Part shown: positions 35,590 to 45,300 of the stretch, piece by piece
How positions within the stretch are numbered: position 1 is the first letter of the stretch
Layout of the letters: every line of letters begins with the position of its first letter
DNA from: Eledone cirrhosa
Taxonomy: Eukaryota; Mollusca; Cephalopoda; Octopoda; Eledonidae
Direction: 5' to 3'
DNA length: 64,000 nucleotides
NCBI GenBank assembly: GCA_964016885.1
Contig: OZ024759.1
Coordinates: 4,902,546-4,966,545, forward strand
Made by a program: the position numbers and the translations under genes
The notes under the pieces: generated by a model
What the model was told of the DNA's origin: nothing
The model's input: the letters and a program-made list of their open reading frames with translations, nothing else
The model's database searches: none

Positions 35590-36242
35590 ACTGGCACACT
35601 TGGAAAATTAGAAGCACACAGGTACAGTGGGAACATCAGAGACACAGTGGGTACTCAAGAGGCACAATGGCTCACTGTGAACATCCAGAAGCACACTGGG
35701 ATATTAGAGGCATACTGGCATACTGGGAACATTGGAGCACAGTGGGAACATCAGAGGCACACTGGAATATCAGTGGACACTAGGTACATAGGAGGCATAC
35801 TGAGAACATCAGAGGCTCACTGGGCACATCAGAGACACACTGGGAATACAAGAGGCACACTGGGAACATCAGAAGCACAGTAGGCACATCCGAGGCACAC
35901 TAGGTATATCAGAGACACACTGGGAACACAAGAGGCAGACTGGGAACATCAGAAGCACAGTAGGTACATCAGAGGCACACTAGGTATATCAGAGACACAC
36001 TGGGAACACAAGAGGCAGACTGGGAGCATCAGAGGCACACTAGGTATATCAGAGACACACTGGGAACACAAGAGGCAGACTGGGAGCATCAGAGGCACAG
36101 TTGGCACATCAGAGGCACACTGAGCACATCAGAGACACACTGGGAATACAAGAGGCATACTGGGAACATCAGAAGCAGAGTAGGTACACAAGAGGCAGAC
36201 TGGGAACATCAGAGGCACACAGGGCACATCAGGAGGCACGCT
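35590..36242. repeat. Minisatellite, ~20-bp unit with longer-range structure
   Basis: Imperfect copies of ACACTGGGAACATCAGAGGC. From 35860 to 36110 they form a repeated block in which GGTATATCAGAGACACACTG is followed by GGAACACAAGAGGCAGACTG. It lies directly downstream of the exon at 36285-36422 in transcript order. Confidence 0.9.
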
Positions 36243-36284
36243 GTTAATAAATGAACATTTACAGTTTAAAATAAGCATACTAAC

Positions 36285-36422
36285 AAGCTTGGCAGTCATG
36301 ACCAGTAAAACCAGGTAGACACTTGTTGTTTGGACAGTGTCCAGTTTTAGGGTTACAGTTTGCACTGTCCTTGCATTTACAGGGATTTGAACAATGGACA
36401 CCAAAATAACCAGCTTTACACA
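36285..36422 (-). CDS. EGF-like domain exon
   Basis: 138 bp, acceptor TTTTAACAG, donor GTTAGT. It encodes V-C-KAGYFGVHC..CKCKDSANC..TGHCPNNKCLPGFTGHDCQA, eight cysteines. It departs most from the family consensus (CKC for CHC, NNK for SGG), suggesting an older domain under its own constraint. Next to it is a mariner remnant (36478) on the acceptor side and a 20-bp-period minisatellite on the donor side. Confidence 0.85.
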
Positions 36423-36540
36423 CTGTTAAAATAAAACAAACAAGTAGAAATATCTAACATTACTTTACAAATATATACAGGGTGCAGCATAAATACTGTT
36501 ACAAAATATCAAATGAGTTTAAGTCATAATATTAATTACT

Positions 36541-36735
36541 TTATGCTTTGCAGCATAGAGTTACGGCCCTTTATGATCTGAGTTCAAATCCCGCCCAGAT
36601 TAACTTTGCCATTCATCCTTACTGGGTCGATAAAATAAAGTACCAGTCACACACAGGGAGCGCTTTAATAGACCCCCCCCCCCACAAATTTCTGGCCTTA
36701 TGCTTATATAAGAAACCAATAATAATTACTTTATT
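36541..36735 (+). mobile_element. SINE-A inside the mariner remnant
   Basis: Head TGCTTTGCAGCATAGAGTTA, B box CTGAGTTCAAATCCC, GGTCGATAAAATAAAGTACC, then a poly-C run at 36671-36682 and the tail GGCCTTATGCTTATATAAG. The first ~40 bp of the family head are missing. Confidence 0.82.
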
Positions 36736-36814
36736 ATTGATCTGATTGCTCAAATATTAACCTAATACTATATACTAACTGTTTTGGGGGTTATATAAGG
36801 ATTCATTGCACATT

Positions 36815-37078
36815 TTTTCATGTTCAGAGTTGCTGAAGCATGGAACAAATTACCTGCATCAGTTGTTAGCTACTGGGACACTACATCCTTTAAAACCTCC
36901 ATGCTTCCTGAAATTCGCCAACACTACACCTGATATCCCCCTTCCATACACACGCATGCATGTGTGTGTATTTCATGACTCATACACTGTTCACTTTCCT
37001 GACCTTTATACATTATTCTATGTACTATATATGCACCTGAGCAGTGTACACAATAATTTCATTATTATTATTATTTAA
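36815..37078 (+). mobile_element. LINE-C 3' fragment inside the mariner remnant
   Basis: Encodes the motif WNKLPASVV in diverged form, then TTTAAAACCTCCATGCTTCC and AATTCGCCAACACTACACC, then the tail GCACCTGAGCAGTGTACAC and (ATT)n. Same family as 30339-30805. Confidence 0.7.
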
Positions 37079-37159
37079 ATGTCCTTAGAATTGAAAGGAA
37101 AATTCATAATTGGACAGCATGAAAAAAAGTAGACTCCACCTCAGATTTTTATAACTGGA

Positions 37160-37400
37160 AAACAGCTTGAAATTAACAGAATGCTCATAAAAAGGACCAT
37201 TGATCACTTCAAAGAAACTTCCTCAACAAAAGCCAAGATCAGGACGTCCTAGCACCTTCTGAACACCAAAACTAATCAAATACATGCATGAGAAAATCAG
37301 ATGTAAGCCAAAAAGATTCATGAGAAAAATGGTGAAAGAGGCCGAAATTTCAGAGAGATCCATGAGGAGGCTATGTAAAGATGATCTCGAGATGTGAGAA
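37160..37400 (+). pseudogene. Mariner-type transposase N-terminal HTH fragment
   Basis: Plus-strand frames encode MLIKRTIDHFKETSSTKAK, then (other frame) RSGRPS, a stop, TPKLIKYMHEKIRCKPKRF, then MRKMVKEAEISERSMRRLC and KDDL. The GRPR-like hinge followed by a helix-turn-helix with S-x-RSMRR is characteristic of mariner/IS630-type DNA-binding regions. The DDE catalytic part is absent. There is one frameshift and at least one stop. Confidence 0.65.
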
Positions 37401-37644
37401 CAAAAGGAAAGCATATCAAATAAGATTGCATGGTGTTAATAAACATTTTATTAATTACATTGTGCCACAATTGTAGCTAGGTACAATAAATATTGAAGGA
37501 GTTATAAGCATTTTATTTTGTAACAGTATTTATGCCGTACTATGTAGTATTATGTGGTCAGAAACTCTCAAGAAAGTTGGACAGGAGAAGGTCACCAGAG
37601 AAGAACCACCCTCTCACCTCATGCAAGGGTTTCAGCCATTAACC

Positions 37645-37937
37645 CAGGCATGGGCAACCTTTTTCGAGAAGCGGGCTGCATGAGATATGGCTCATCATCA
37701 GGGAGGCCGCAAGCGCTAATTTACATTTGTGCCCACATTAAAAAAAAAGGGTGATAACTCAGGTTGTTTTGATTTGTTTCTTCAGAATTCGTACACGTTG
37801 TTTTCCTCAATCGTTAAAAATTATAGAAAGATAAATTACGACTGAAAAGTTGGGGTAAAAAAATCAGAAAGATTTCACTTAGGTGATTTAGGTGAGTCAT
37901 TTAGAAAGCTTTGTGGGCCGCAGGTTACCCATGACTG
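37645..37937. mobile_element. hAT-type MITE
   Basis: Ends CAGGCATGGGCAACCT and AGGTTACCCATGACTG form ~16-bp inverted repeats with three mismatches. The flanking octamers CATTAACC and CCTTAATC agree at 6 of 8 positions, a degraded 8-bp target duplication as hAT elements make. Internal GGGCCGCAGG is typical of this repeat type. No coding sequence. Confidence 0.65.
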
Positions 37938-37949
37938 CCTTAATCTATT

Positions 37950-38135
37950 TAACATTTACATTACTGTGTTTAAGTGTGTGTGAGTGAGTGCATTTGTGTG
38001 TTTTAATGTGAGTGTGTTTGTGTGTTTTAGTGTGTGAGTACATTTGAGCATTTAAGAATGTGAAAGAGTATGTGTGTTTGTGTGTTTTAGAGTGTGAGTG
38101 CATGTGTGTGTTTATGTGTATGTGTGTGTGAACTC
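37950..38135. repeat. (TG)n-rich imperfect microsatellite
   Basis: Irregular GTGTGTTTTAGTGTGTGAG units; no coding support. Confidence 0.85.
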
Positions 38136-38244
38136 TTTTATTCACCTCTTACAATAGGAAAGGACACTGTGCCAGTTATTTTGTGTCTCAACTAATTGCA
38201 ACAAAGCTAATAAACTTTCATGCTCTATTTAACACTAACACAAG

Positions 38245-38855
38245 TGTAAATGGTGTTAAACTTACAATCATGTTCTGGGTTTCATTCTTGGACTGGGTTG
38301 TGTGTTATGTTCTTGAGCAAAACATTATACTCAGTATGTATGTATGGTCCTGTAATTCCTGACAGAGTCGTAGAGGTGCCGTATTAACAGACATCATTTT
38401 TTGGGTATTTTAAGCCAGGCGGAGCCCATCCCTGTCCAGGCCTGAATACAGCAGATTTCTTCCAGAGAAAGATAGAAAGTGAGAGAGAGGAAATGAGAAA
38501 GAGATATAGAAGAAGAATCGACCCCAGTACTAGACTGGTATTTTTTTATTGACATCAAAAGGATGAAAGGCAAAGTTGACCTCAGCGGGATTTGAACTCA
38601 GAGAGCAGAGAGTTGGAACGAATACCACAAAGCATTCTATCTGATGTTCTAACGACTCTGCCAATTCACTGCCTATATACTCAGTATACTCAGTTGGAAA
38701 TGAGTATCAACAATTGCTGGGGGTTTTCTCTGCAATGGACTGGTGTCCTGTCCAGGCTGGAATTGTTTACTGTCAGTCACTTAACACCATGGAAACCAAG
38801 GTAAACACTGGCCTGATTAGCATCCAGGCTTGAGACAGACTTTAGACTCAGAACA
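38245..38855 (+). mobile_element. SINE-B interrupted by other insertions
   Basis: Head part at 38245-38340 (GGGTTGTGTGTTATGTTCTT, GAGCAAAACATTATACTCAG) and body part at 38686-38855 (ATGGACTGGTGTCCTGTCC to TGAGACAGACTTTAGACTC) belong to one SINE-B. The sequence between contains a SINE-A copy (38518-38690, minus). Confidence 0.6.
38518..38690 (-). mobile_element. SINE-A variant, minus orientation
   Basis: CGACCCCAGTACTAGACTGG, TTTATTGACATCAAAAGGATG, and B box in GGGATTTGAACTCAGAGAGC; more diverged than the other SINE-A copies. Confidence 0.65.
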
Positions 38856-38949
38856 AGTAACAGCCAAATTATAGATTAGTATGATAAAAAGGAAAGGACA
38901 CATTAAATAGTGTAGTCCTAGTTATGCAATGCCTGAGAGAAGGGTGGAA

Positions 38950-39187
38950 TGTGCTTATCTCGGTTTCCATGGTGTGAAGCAACTGAGAGTACAGAATTCC
39001 ATCCTGCACAGGACTCCTGTCCTGTGCAGGATGGAATTTAAAATCCCCCAGCAATTGCTGGTACTCATTTTCAACTGAGTATACTACGCAAGAATGTTTT
39101 GCTTAAGAACGCAATGCACAGCCAAGTCCAGGAACCAAACCCACAACATTATGATTGTAAATCCAACAGCTTTACCACTTGTGTTAG
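38950..39187 (-). mobile_element. SINE-B, minus orientation
   Basis: Minus strand head TGGTAAAGCTGTTGGATTTA, TAAGCAAAACATTCTTGCG and body to CCATGGAAACCGAGATAAGC. A short GGAATTCCATC-type internal duplication lies at 38995-39040. Confidence 0.65.
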
Positions 39188-39392
39188 TGTTAGATAGAGA
39201 TGACAGCTCATTGATCTCATAACTAGTTTAAACTGTAAACAACTGACAGTGTCCTTACATATTATAAAGAGGTGAATAAAAGATATTGAAAAAGATACTG
39301 TCAATTCACCAGCTTTTATTTTAATTTACAAATCTGCCCCCCCCCCCCATAAAAAAAAAGACAATGGAAATTCGATATTTAGTTTTACTCAC

Positions 39393-39530
39393 CATTTTGG
39401 CAGTTTCTTCCTTCAAAACCAGCAACACATCTTCCGTCAGAACATATTCCTGTCACTGAGTCACATTTGTTGCTGTCTACACAGTGACATATACCTTCAC
39501 AGTTGCTGCCAAATCTACCATTCTGGCAGA
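39393..39530 (-). CDS. EGF-like domain exon
   Basis: 138 bp, acceptor CTTTGAAAG, donor GTGAGT. It encodes V-C-QNGRFGSNC..CHCVDSNKC..TGICSDGRCVAGFEGRNCQN; all eight cysteines are present. The acceptor has a purine-rich AAAG end, weaker than its neighbours. Confidence 0.86.
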
Positions 39531-39815
39531 CTTTCAAAGAAACAAAAACATTGTTTGTTAATAAAAAAAAAAGCAAACCCTTTTTGGTTCAGAAACTTCT
39601 GGCGGAATCCCAGTCTCATATTTTTATATGGTTTGAATATAAATATACTTCTCTACCTTTTTTTCATGGAACCCCAGACATTCATTTGCAGAACCCTTGG
39701 GTTCCATGGATCCCACTTTGGGAATGACTAATAAAGAACACCCTAAAGTTTGGAGAGATAAAACAAGAATTCATATATGTTGCACAGAGTAATTAGCTTC
39801 TTTCATTTCACTCAC

Positions 39816-39953
39816 CTGTTTGACAGTTGTTACCTTTATAGCCAGGTGTACACCCACCACTCGAACAGGTACCAGATTTAGGGTTACACGTGCTATTGTC
39901 ATAGCAGTGACAGCTATAGCTACAATCTTTACCAAACTTGCCACTGGAGCACT
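39816..39953 (-). CDS. EGF-like domain exon
   Basis: 138 bp, acceptor TATTTCAG, donor GTGAGT. It encodes E-C-SSGKFGKDC..CHCYDNSTC..SGTCSSGGCTPGYKGNNCQT with eight cysteines and an NST sequon. It lies 285 bp from the previous exon, the shortest intact intron in the gene. Confidence 0.87.
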
Positions 39954-39996
39954 CTGAAATATAGAGCTATTATTTATTATTTATTCATGAGTGAAT

Positions 39997-40275
39997 AAGA
40001 ATTGTTTCGACTTTTGACATAAGGCCAGCAATTACCCCAGTGCATTACTGGTACTTTATTTTATCGACCCCGTAAGGTCGAAAGGCAAAGTTAACCTCTG
40101 TGGGATTTGAACTCAGACCGTAAAGAACCATAACTCTATGCTGCAAAGCATGGCATCCGACGCTCTACCGATACTGCCAATCCACTACCCTCACGATTCA
40201 ATAATAATTATTTCTACTTTTTGCACAAGGCTAGCAATTATCCCAGTGTATTACTGGTACTTTATTAGTAATGCA
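39997..40275 (-). mobile_element. SINE-A plus an adjacent SINE-A fragment
   Basis: 39997-40195 is a complete minus-strand copy (TTTATTTTATCGACCCCGTA, GGATTTGAACTCAGACCG, CTCTACCGATACTGCCAA). 40200-40275 is the tail end of a second minus-strand copy cut off after TACTGGTACTTTATT. Confidence 0.85.
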
Positions 40276-40602
40276 CTGGATAACAATAATGTTATAATAG
40301 TATTATAATATCATTAATATTCAGTTTGTTTGCCAGCAAACAGCCTCATAAACACCACGTGTGTTTTCTAGATGAACAATGTCATCCTTTTGTTGTAAAA
40401 GGGAAAGAAATGGGCAGAACTGTTGGAGTGTTTGTTGGATGAAATGCTTTGCAGAACTTCTGAGGTCTGAGTTCAAATCTTGCTCAGGTCAAACTTGAAT
40501 GTCATTTTTACAAGCTTGATAAAATAATGTACCAGTTAAATACTGGGGTAGATATAATCAACTGACTTTCTCTTTACTCCAAAATTAAGAAATCATTATT
40601 AA

Positions 40603-40837
40603 CCCTTTACCATTCACATTACTCTATATATACTATTGTGTATTTTCATGGTAAAGGCTTTATCTCACATAATTATCTCACATAATTATCTCACATAATA
40701 TCGAATCTATGAGATTTTGAAAGTATTTATTTTGAGAACAATACCTTAACATCAGTTTGAGCGACCAGTTACAGCCAATATCAACAGAAAGAGGTAGAGA
40801 ATTCTGGCCGGTTTGGGCCAGTTTGAACACGAAAGGG
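40603..40837 (+). mobile_element. piggyBac-type MITE, complete
   Basis: TTAA at 40599-40602 and 40838-40841. It starts CCCTTTACCATTCACATTAC and ends GAACACGAAAGGG. The sequence ATTATCTCACATA is tandemly repeated inside near 40670-40700. Confidence 0.88.
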
Positions 40838-40844
40838 TTAATTA

Positions 40845-41500
40845 AAAACATTGGTACATTTGTGCTTTACATAGTTTTGGCTTGGTTTTACTGGTTGGGT
40901 ATTCTTCTTGTAACCAATCACTTTACTGAGTGGCCTGGGTGCACCAGTTCTTGAGAGGTTGTACTAATTAGGGTGGCACCAAGTGGATACAAAATGTGGG
41001 ACGAAAAGAAGAGAGAGGAGTCAGTTGAAAATGTCTGAGTGGAGGTGGCATGAACCTAGAATACTCCGAGGAACAGAGTCCAATATAGTAGTGGTGGAAA
41101 GCAGGAGGAGAAGGCACATGGGGAGAGTATCAGTGAAGAAGAGAAAAAATGGTGTATCCATTTGGTTTATAGTCAAGTTTTATTTTTTTTAAACAAGCAC
41201 CTTTATAGGCTTAGTCGGCCACCTATGAGGTTGTCACCCCATAGGAAGTATTCTGGGTGTTTCAATGGTAAGGACACCATGTCTATCATGTTGTTGTTAC
41301 AGCTCACATTTATGTAGGTTTGGCTGGCCCCCTACAAGGATGCACTCCATAGGAAATATTCTGGGTGTTTTAATAATAAGGACCCCAGGCCTATCATGTT
41401 GTTACAGCTCTACCTATGTAGGTTTAACTGGCCTCTGACAAAAATGCACCCCAAAGGAGCCTCGGTCTTTTCATGTCACTCTTTCCTTGGTAAGTTTGGA
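40845..41500. other. Non-coding stretch with ~100-bp imperfect tandem copies
   Basis: No gene. From about 41200 to 41460 a ~100-bp unit containing CCATAGGAAGTATTCTGGG and AGGCCTATCATGTTGTTACAG-like sequence occurs two to three times with much divergence. The segment 40860-41190 matches nothing I recognise. Confidence 0.45.
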
Positions 41501-41570
41501 ATCTCACTTTGAAGTGCCATGTGCTCACCTAGAAATACAAATAGCATAGAAGATCTACTGAATGACTCAC

Positions 41571-41708
41571 CTGTCTGACAATTGCTACCTTGATAGCCAG
41601 CTTCACAGCCACCACTGGAACATACACCTGTGATGGGGTCACACTTGCTGTTGTTGGCACAGTGACATGAGTTAATACAGTTGTCACCAAATTTACCACT
41701 TCTACACT
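41571..41708 (-). CDS. EGF-like domain exon
   Basis: 138 bp, acceptor TGTACCCAG, donor GTGAGT. It encodes E-C-RSGKFGDNC..CHCANNSKC..TGVCSSGGCEAGYQGSNCQT, close to the family consensus, with eight cysteines and a possible NNS sequon. A 16-bp-period minisatellite starts about 30 bp upstream of the acceptor in transcript order. Confidence 0.88.
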
Positions 41709-41739
41709 CTGGGTACATTAAATATGAAGAATATAGAAG

Positions 41740-42478
41740 TTAGATGGAATGAGATGTGAAATGTATGTGATATACAATGTATGAGTTATGAAATGTATGG
41801 GATGTGAAATGTAGGAATATGAAATGTAGTGGGTGTAAAATGTAGGGATGTGAAATGTAGGTGATGTGAAATGTAGGGATGAGGAATGTAGGAGATGTGA
41901 AATGTAGGATATGTGAAATGTAGGATATGTGAACTGTAGTAGATATGAAATGTAAGAGATGTGAAATGTAAGAGATGTGAAATGTAGGTGATGTGAAATG
42001 TAGGATATGTGAAATGTAAGGATGTGAAATGTAGGAGATGTGAAATGTAAGGATGTGAAATGTAGGAGATGTGAAATGTAAGAGATGTGAAATGTAGGTG
42101 ATGTGAAATGTAAGAGATGTGAAATGTAGGTGATGTGAAATTTAAGAGATGTGAAATGTAGGGATGAGGAATGTAGGAGATGTGAAATGTAGGAGATGTG
42201 AAATGTAGGAGATGTGAAATGTAAGAGATGTGAAATGTAAGATATGTGAAATGTAAGAGATGTGAAATGTAGGAGATGTGAAATGTAAGAGATGTGAAAT
42301 GTAAGAGATGTGAAATGTAGGTGATGTGAAATGTAAGAGATGTGAAATGTAGGAGATGTGAAATGTAGGTGATGTGAAATGTAAGAGATGTGAAATGTAG
42401 GATATGTGAAATGTAAAGGTGTGAATTGTATAATGTGAAATATAGATGTGAATTGTGTGAGATGTGAAATGTAGAGAA
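41740..42478. repeat. Minisatellite, ~16-bp unit GAGATGTGAAATGTAG, about 45 copies
   Basis: Short units with variants at one or two positions (AGGAGATG, AAGAGATG, AGGTGATG). The 255- and 330-residue histidine/serine/threonine frames on the minus strand (HISYISHLLHFTS) arise from the repeat and have no other coding support. Confidence 0.95.
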
Positions 42479-42479
42479 T

Positions 42480-42640
42480 GTACAAGAATAACAGTAAACA
42501 TCAACAACAACAACAGCAACCATCATCAACAACAATAACATGAATAACAAAAACAAACAACAATAGCAACAACAAAAACAACAAAAACAATAACAAAATA
42601 ACAACAGCAAACAAAAATAGCAGTCATCAACAACATCCCT
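42480..42640. repeat. (AAC)n microsatellite
   Basis: AACAACAACAGCAACAAAAACAA-like tract of about 150 bp, continued in short form at 42775-42815. Confidence 0.9.
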
Positions 42641-42827
42641 TACATTTTTACCTGTTCCAGCCATCTGGCAGAGGCCATGCTGGGGCACCGCTCTTGTTGC
42701 TACACATTCTATCTCCAGCCTGTGTTGTCTGGCCATTGGTGTAAGAGGGAGTTTGTTGCTGTTGCCCATCAATAACAAAATAACAACAACAAAACAACAA
42801 TAGCAACAACAACAAATATATACTTAC

Positions 42828-42965
42828 TTAACTGACAATTGTTACCCTCATATCTAGCAATACAACCCCCACTTGAACAGGTCCCTGATACTGGGGTACA
42901 CTTGCTGTTGTCTGTACAGTGACATATACTGCTGCACTTGGCACCAAACCTTCCATATTGACAAA
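42828..42965 (-). CDS. EGF-like domain exon
   Basis: 138 bp, acceptor CTGCCATAG, donor GTAAGT (exon ends ..CAGTTAA). It encodes V-C-QYGRFGAKC..CHCTDNSKC..SGTCSSGGCIARYEGNNCQL. The eight cysteines are kept, but the usual AGY/PGY is ARY and the terminal QTG is replaced by QL. Confidence 0.86.
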   Translation of the reverse strand, partial: FVNMEGLVPSAAVYVTVQTTASVPQYQGPVQVGVVLLDMRVTIVS

Positions 42966-43038
42966 CTATGGCAGAAAAAAAAATATATATAATTCCAAAA
43001 TTAAATTAAGGGTGTCATGTCCGAGAGACATGCGCCAT

Positions 43039-43148
43039 TAAACAACATAAGACAATTATTCCATTTACCAAAGGTTTTATGAAGACTGACGAGCTCGTCT
43101 GTCTTCGTGAAACCTTTGGTAAATGGAATAATTGTCTTATGTTGTTTA
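43039..43148. repeat. Near-perfect 110-bp palindrome in an intron
   Basis: Arms AACAACATAAGACAATTATT and CCAAAGGTTTTATGAAGAC pair with the mirrored right half around GACGAGCTCGTC (43088-43099). Only a few mismatches are visible. It would form a long RNA hairpin in the pre-mRNA between the exons at 45102 and 42828. Confidence 0.9.
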
Positions 43149-43239
43149 TTACATAACTAAATAGCTCTGTAGCTTACATAGTGCACTCTCCTTTCCTTCG
43201 GAAACACTTAATATATATATATGCAGAAGACCTGACTTC

Positions 43240-43556
43240 CCTAGGGTACAAGCCGAAGCTGAAGCATATGGAAAATATGCCCCCACCCCCTCCTCCCACT
43301 GCAAAGTGGTCGTGGAGGTGTCATGACAAAAAAGCACCCAGCCCACACTGTAAAGTGGACATGTAGGCGCCACGGTAAAAAAGCACCTAGCACTCACTGT
43401 AAATGAGGTTGGTGTTAGGAAGGGCATCCAGCTGTAGAAATCAAGCCAGCATCAGTTCCCATATGAGCAAGACAAGGTCACTCGACCTGGCATTGCCTAC
43501 AACAGGACAACCGGTCTAACCCATGGAAGAATGGACGTAAAAGGGTGATGGTGATG
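43240..43556 (+). mobile_element. LINE 3'-tail copy
   Basis: Contains GTGGTCGTGGAGGTGTCATG, AGCACCCAGCCCACACTGTA, TTAGGAAGGGCATCCAGCTG and the GGTCTAACCCATGGAAGAATG tail ending GGTGATGGTGATGATAT. 5' truncated within the UTR. Confidence 0.75.
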
Positions 43557-43679
43557 ATATATATTTTTTTCACTAATGTCACACAAAATTGTATGTTTTT
43601 TGTAGCTTTATGGTTTAACGGTTTCCTTTTTAAAAATTGTTTTTTTGTTTTGTTTTGTTTTCGTTCGCTGTCTTCTCTT

Positions 43680-43724
43680 TTCTTTGTTGATTTTCTTAAA
43701 TATATATATATATAAATATATGTA

Positions 43725-43761
<37 letters not shown>

Positions 43762-44070
43762 TTTTTTTTTTCTGATTCCACCCTGCCTGTCCCTTCAATC
43801 TTTCTAATTTCTCATTCTTTCTTCTGATGAAGGACTAGCGTCCAAAACCTTAAAACCCTCTTGTTGCTATTTCAAGTGTTAACCTAATATTTTCTTTCCA
43901 TATACTGTACCGATTGTGTTGTTATCTCTGTTTACACACAATCATCATCATCATCATCATCATTTTACGTCCGCCTTTCCCTGCTTGCAAGGGTTGGACG
44001 GGTTCTATTCAGCGCAGCATCTCTCCACTTGTCACGGTCCTTCGTCATCTCCTCAGATTACATTTATTGT
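43680..44070. repeat. (TA)n tract and small LINE-tail fragment
   Basis: 43698-43762 is TA-rich. At 43941-44060 (ATC)n is followed by TTTTACGTCCGCC and GCTTGCAAGGGTTGGACGGG, a minus-strand LINE tail. No gene. Confidence 0.65.
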
Positions 44071-44109
44071 ATTCAGCCATGTAGAGTGGAAATTTTATTT
44101 TATTTGAAT

Positions 44110-44262
44110 GTGGCAAAGCCGGTCATTTATTGCTCGTATACAGGAAACTGACTGGCCAGTCTGCTGATATACAAATCTGGCTGATCAGTGGATCTGCTAA
44201 TATGCAGATCTGACTGATCAGCCAGTCTGCTAATATGGAAATCAGGCCGATCAGCCACTGTA
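44110..44262. repeat. Short degenerate tandem repeat
   Basis: About three to four copies of a ~40-bp unit with CAGTCTGCTAATATG and CTGATCAG. The 93-residue minus-strand frame (DFHISRLADQSDLHISR) reflects it. Confidence 0.6.
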
Positions 44263-44486
44263 TATTTTAGAAAATAGTATATATTTTCACTAGCTCTGAC
44301 AGTTGGCAGGTGAAGAGTGAGCTGTACTGATGAAGGCTGATACCCAGAAAAATTAGTGTCTGCAATTCTGTTTACATGCCAACACAAGAGCAAGAATGAT
44401 GGGTTCATTCTATTGACATGGCTTTAAAATTGAGGCTTGTTTGCATAATTGCAGACGAATCGAATGCTATTATTAATATTCGAAAA

Positions 44487-44671
44487 GGGCGGTAGATTGG
44501 CAGTATCGGTAGAGGGTCGGACCATGCTTTGACGCATAAAGTTACGGCCCTTGCTATTCTGAGTTCAAATCCCGCTGAGGTTAACTTTGCCTTTCATCCT
44601 TATGGGGTCGATAAAATAAAGTACCAGTAATACACTGGGTAATTGCTGGCCTTGTGCCAAAAGTAGAAACA
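44487..44671 (+). mobile_element. SINE-A with perfect 18-bp target-site duplication
   Basis: Full copy from GGGCGGTAGATTGGCAGTAT to the AAAAGTAGAAACA tail. ATTATTAATATTCGAAAA is found at 44469-44486 and again at 44672-44689, showing a recent insertion in this intron. Confidence 0.92.
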
Positions 44672-44837
44672 ATTATTAATATTCGAAAAACTCAGATTAC
44701 ATATATATATAGAGATATATATATATGGCTTAAAAGAGAAGATGAATGGTGTGTCTGACACATTGAGGTTGATGGAGACACCTTGCTGAGAGTCATAACA
44801 CCAGACACTTCAAATTTCATGCTGTTCTGATGCATTG

Positions 44838-45058
44838 AGATGGAACAGCTGCTACCTTTATAACCAGCACCACACCCTCCATTGGAACACACACCTGTCT
44901 GACAGTTGCTACTTCCACAACCAGCACCACATCTTCCGCTGGAACACATACCTGTCTGACAGTTGATACCTTTATAATCAGCACCACACATTCTACTATA
45001 ACACACACCTGTCTCTGTGTTACACCTGTCTCTGTGTTACACCTACTGTCATCTTGTT
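44838..45058 (-). pseudogene. EGF exon expanded into three in-frame 57-bp half-domain copies
   Basis: Minus strand: a broken 5' part (DDSRCNTETG followed by a 16-bp duplication that shifts the frame), then three 19-residue units read in one frame: CYSRMCGADYKGINCQTG, MCSSGRCGAGCGSSNCQTG and VCSNGGCGAGYKGSSC. Each unit is the second half of an EGF domain and ends with the CAGACAGGT motif that normally spans the splice donor. No clear acceptor remains. It shows directly how the half-domain amplifies. Confidence 0.8.
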
Positions 45059-45101
45059 TCAATATATTAAGTTACAAACAAAGCTATACTACACCACTTA
45101 C

Positions 45102-45239
45102 CTGTCTGACAGTTGCTACCTTCATAACCAGCAGCACATCCGCCACTAAAATACACACCTGTCTGTTTGTTACACCTGTTGTTGTCAGTACAGTGACAGA
45201 TGCTTTCGCAGTTGGGTCCAAATTTACCAATATCACAAA
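45102..45239 (-). CDS. EGF-like domain exon with one lost cysteine
   Basis: 138 bp, acceptor ATGTTTAG, donor GTAAGT. It encodes V-C-DIGKFGPNC..CHCTDNNRC..TGVYFSGGCAAGYEGSNCQT. The sixth cysteine, normally in GVCSSGG, is replaced by YF, so one disulfide of the domain cannot form. Exon length and splice sites are intact, so it may still be spliced in. Its donor-side intron sequence (AAGTTACAAACAAAGC) is shared with the exons at 51-53 kb. Confidence 0.8.
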
Positions 45240-45300
45240 CTAAACATACAAAAAAAATAGATAAACAAATTCTGAAGAAGTCACGGCTGTTCCACATTTC

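Larger units (their letters stand above)
36478..37544 (+). mobile_element. Mariner/Tc1-type transposon remnant with nested insertions
   Basis: The left end, starting CAGGGTGCAGC, and the right end, reversed, share GCATAAATACTGTTACAAAA as terminal inverted repeats; TA flanks both sides. Inside are a SINE-A copy (36541-36735), a LINE-C tail (36815-37078) and a decayed transposase segment (37160-37400). Confidence 0.75.

Noticed and set aside
41718..42778. Histidine/serine/threonine-rich 255- and 330-residue frames.
   Set aside because: They translate a 16-bp minisatellite in several frames; no conserved domain is present.
42640..42780. A possible extra exon ending AACAG|GTAAAA (minus strand) with an open frame.
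   Set aside because: It has no EGF pattern, no clear acceptor and looks like an interspersed repeat; I could not support it.
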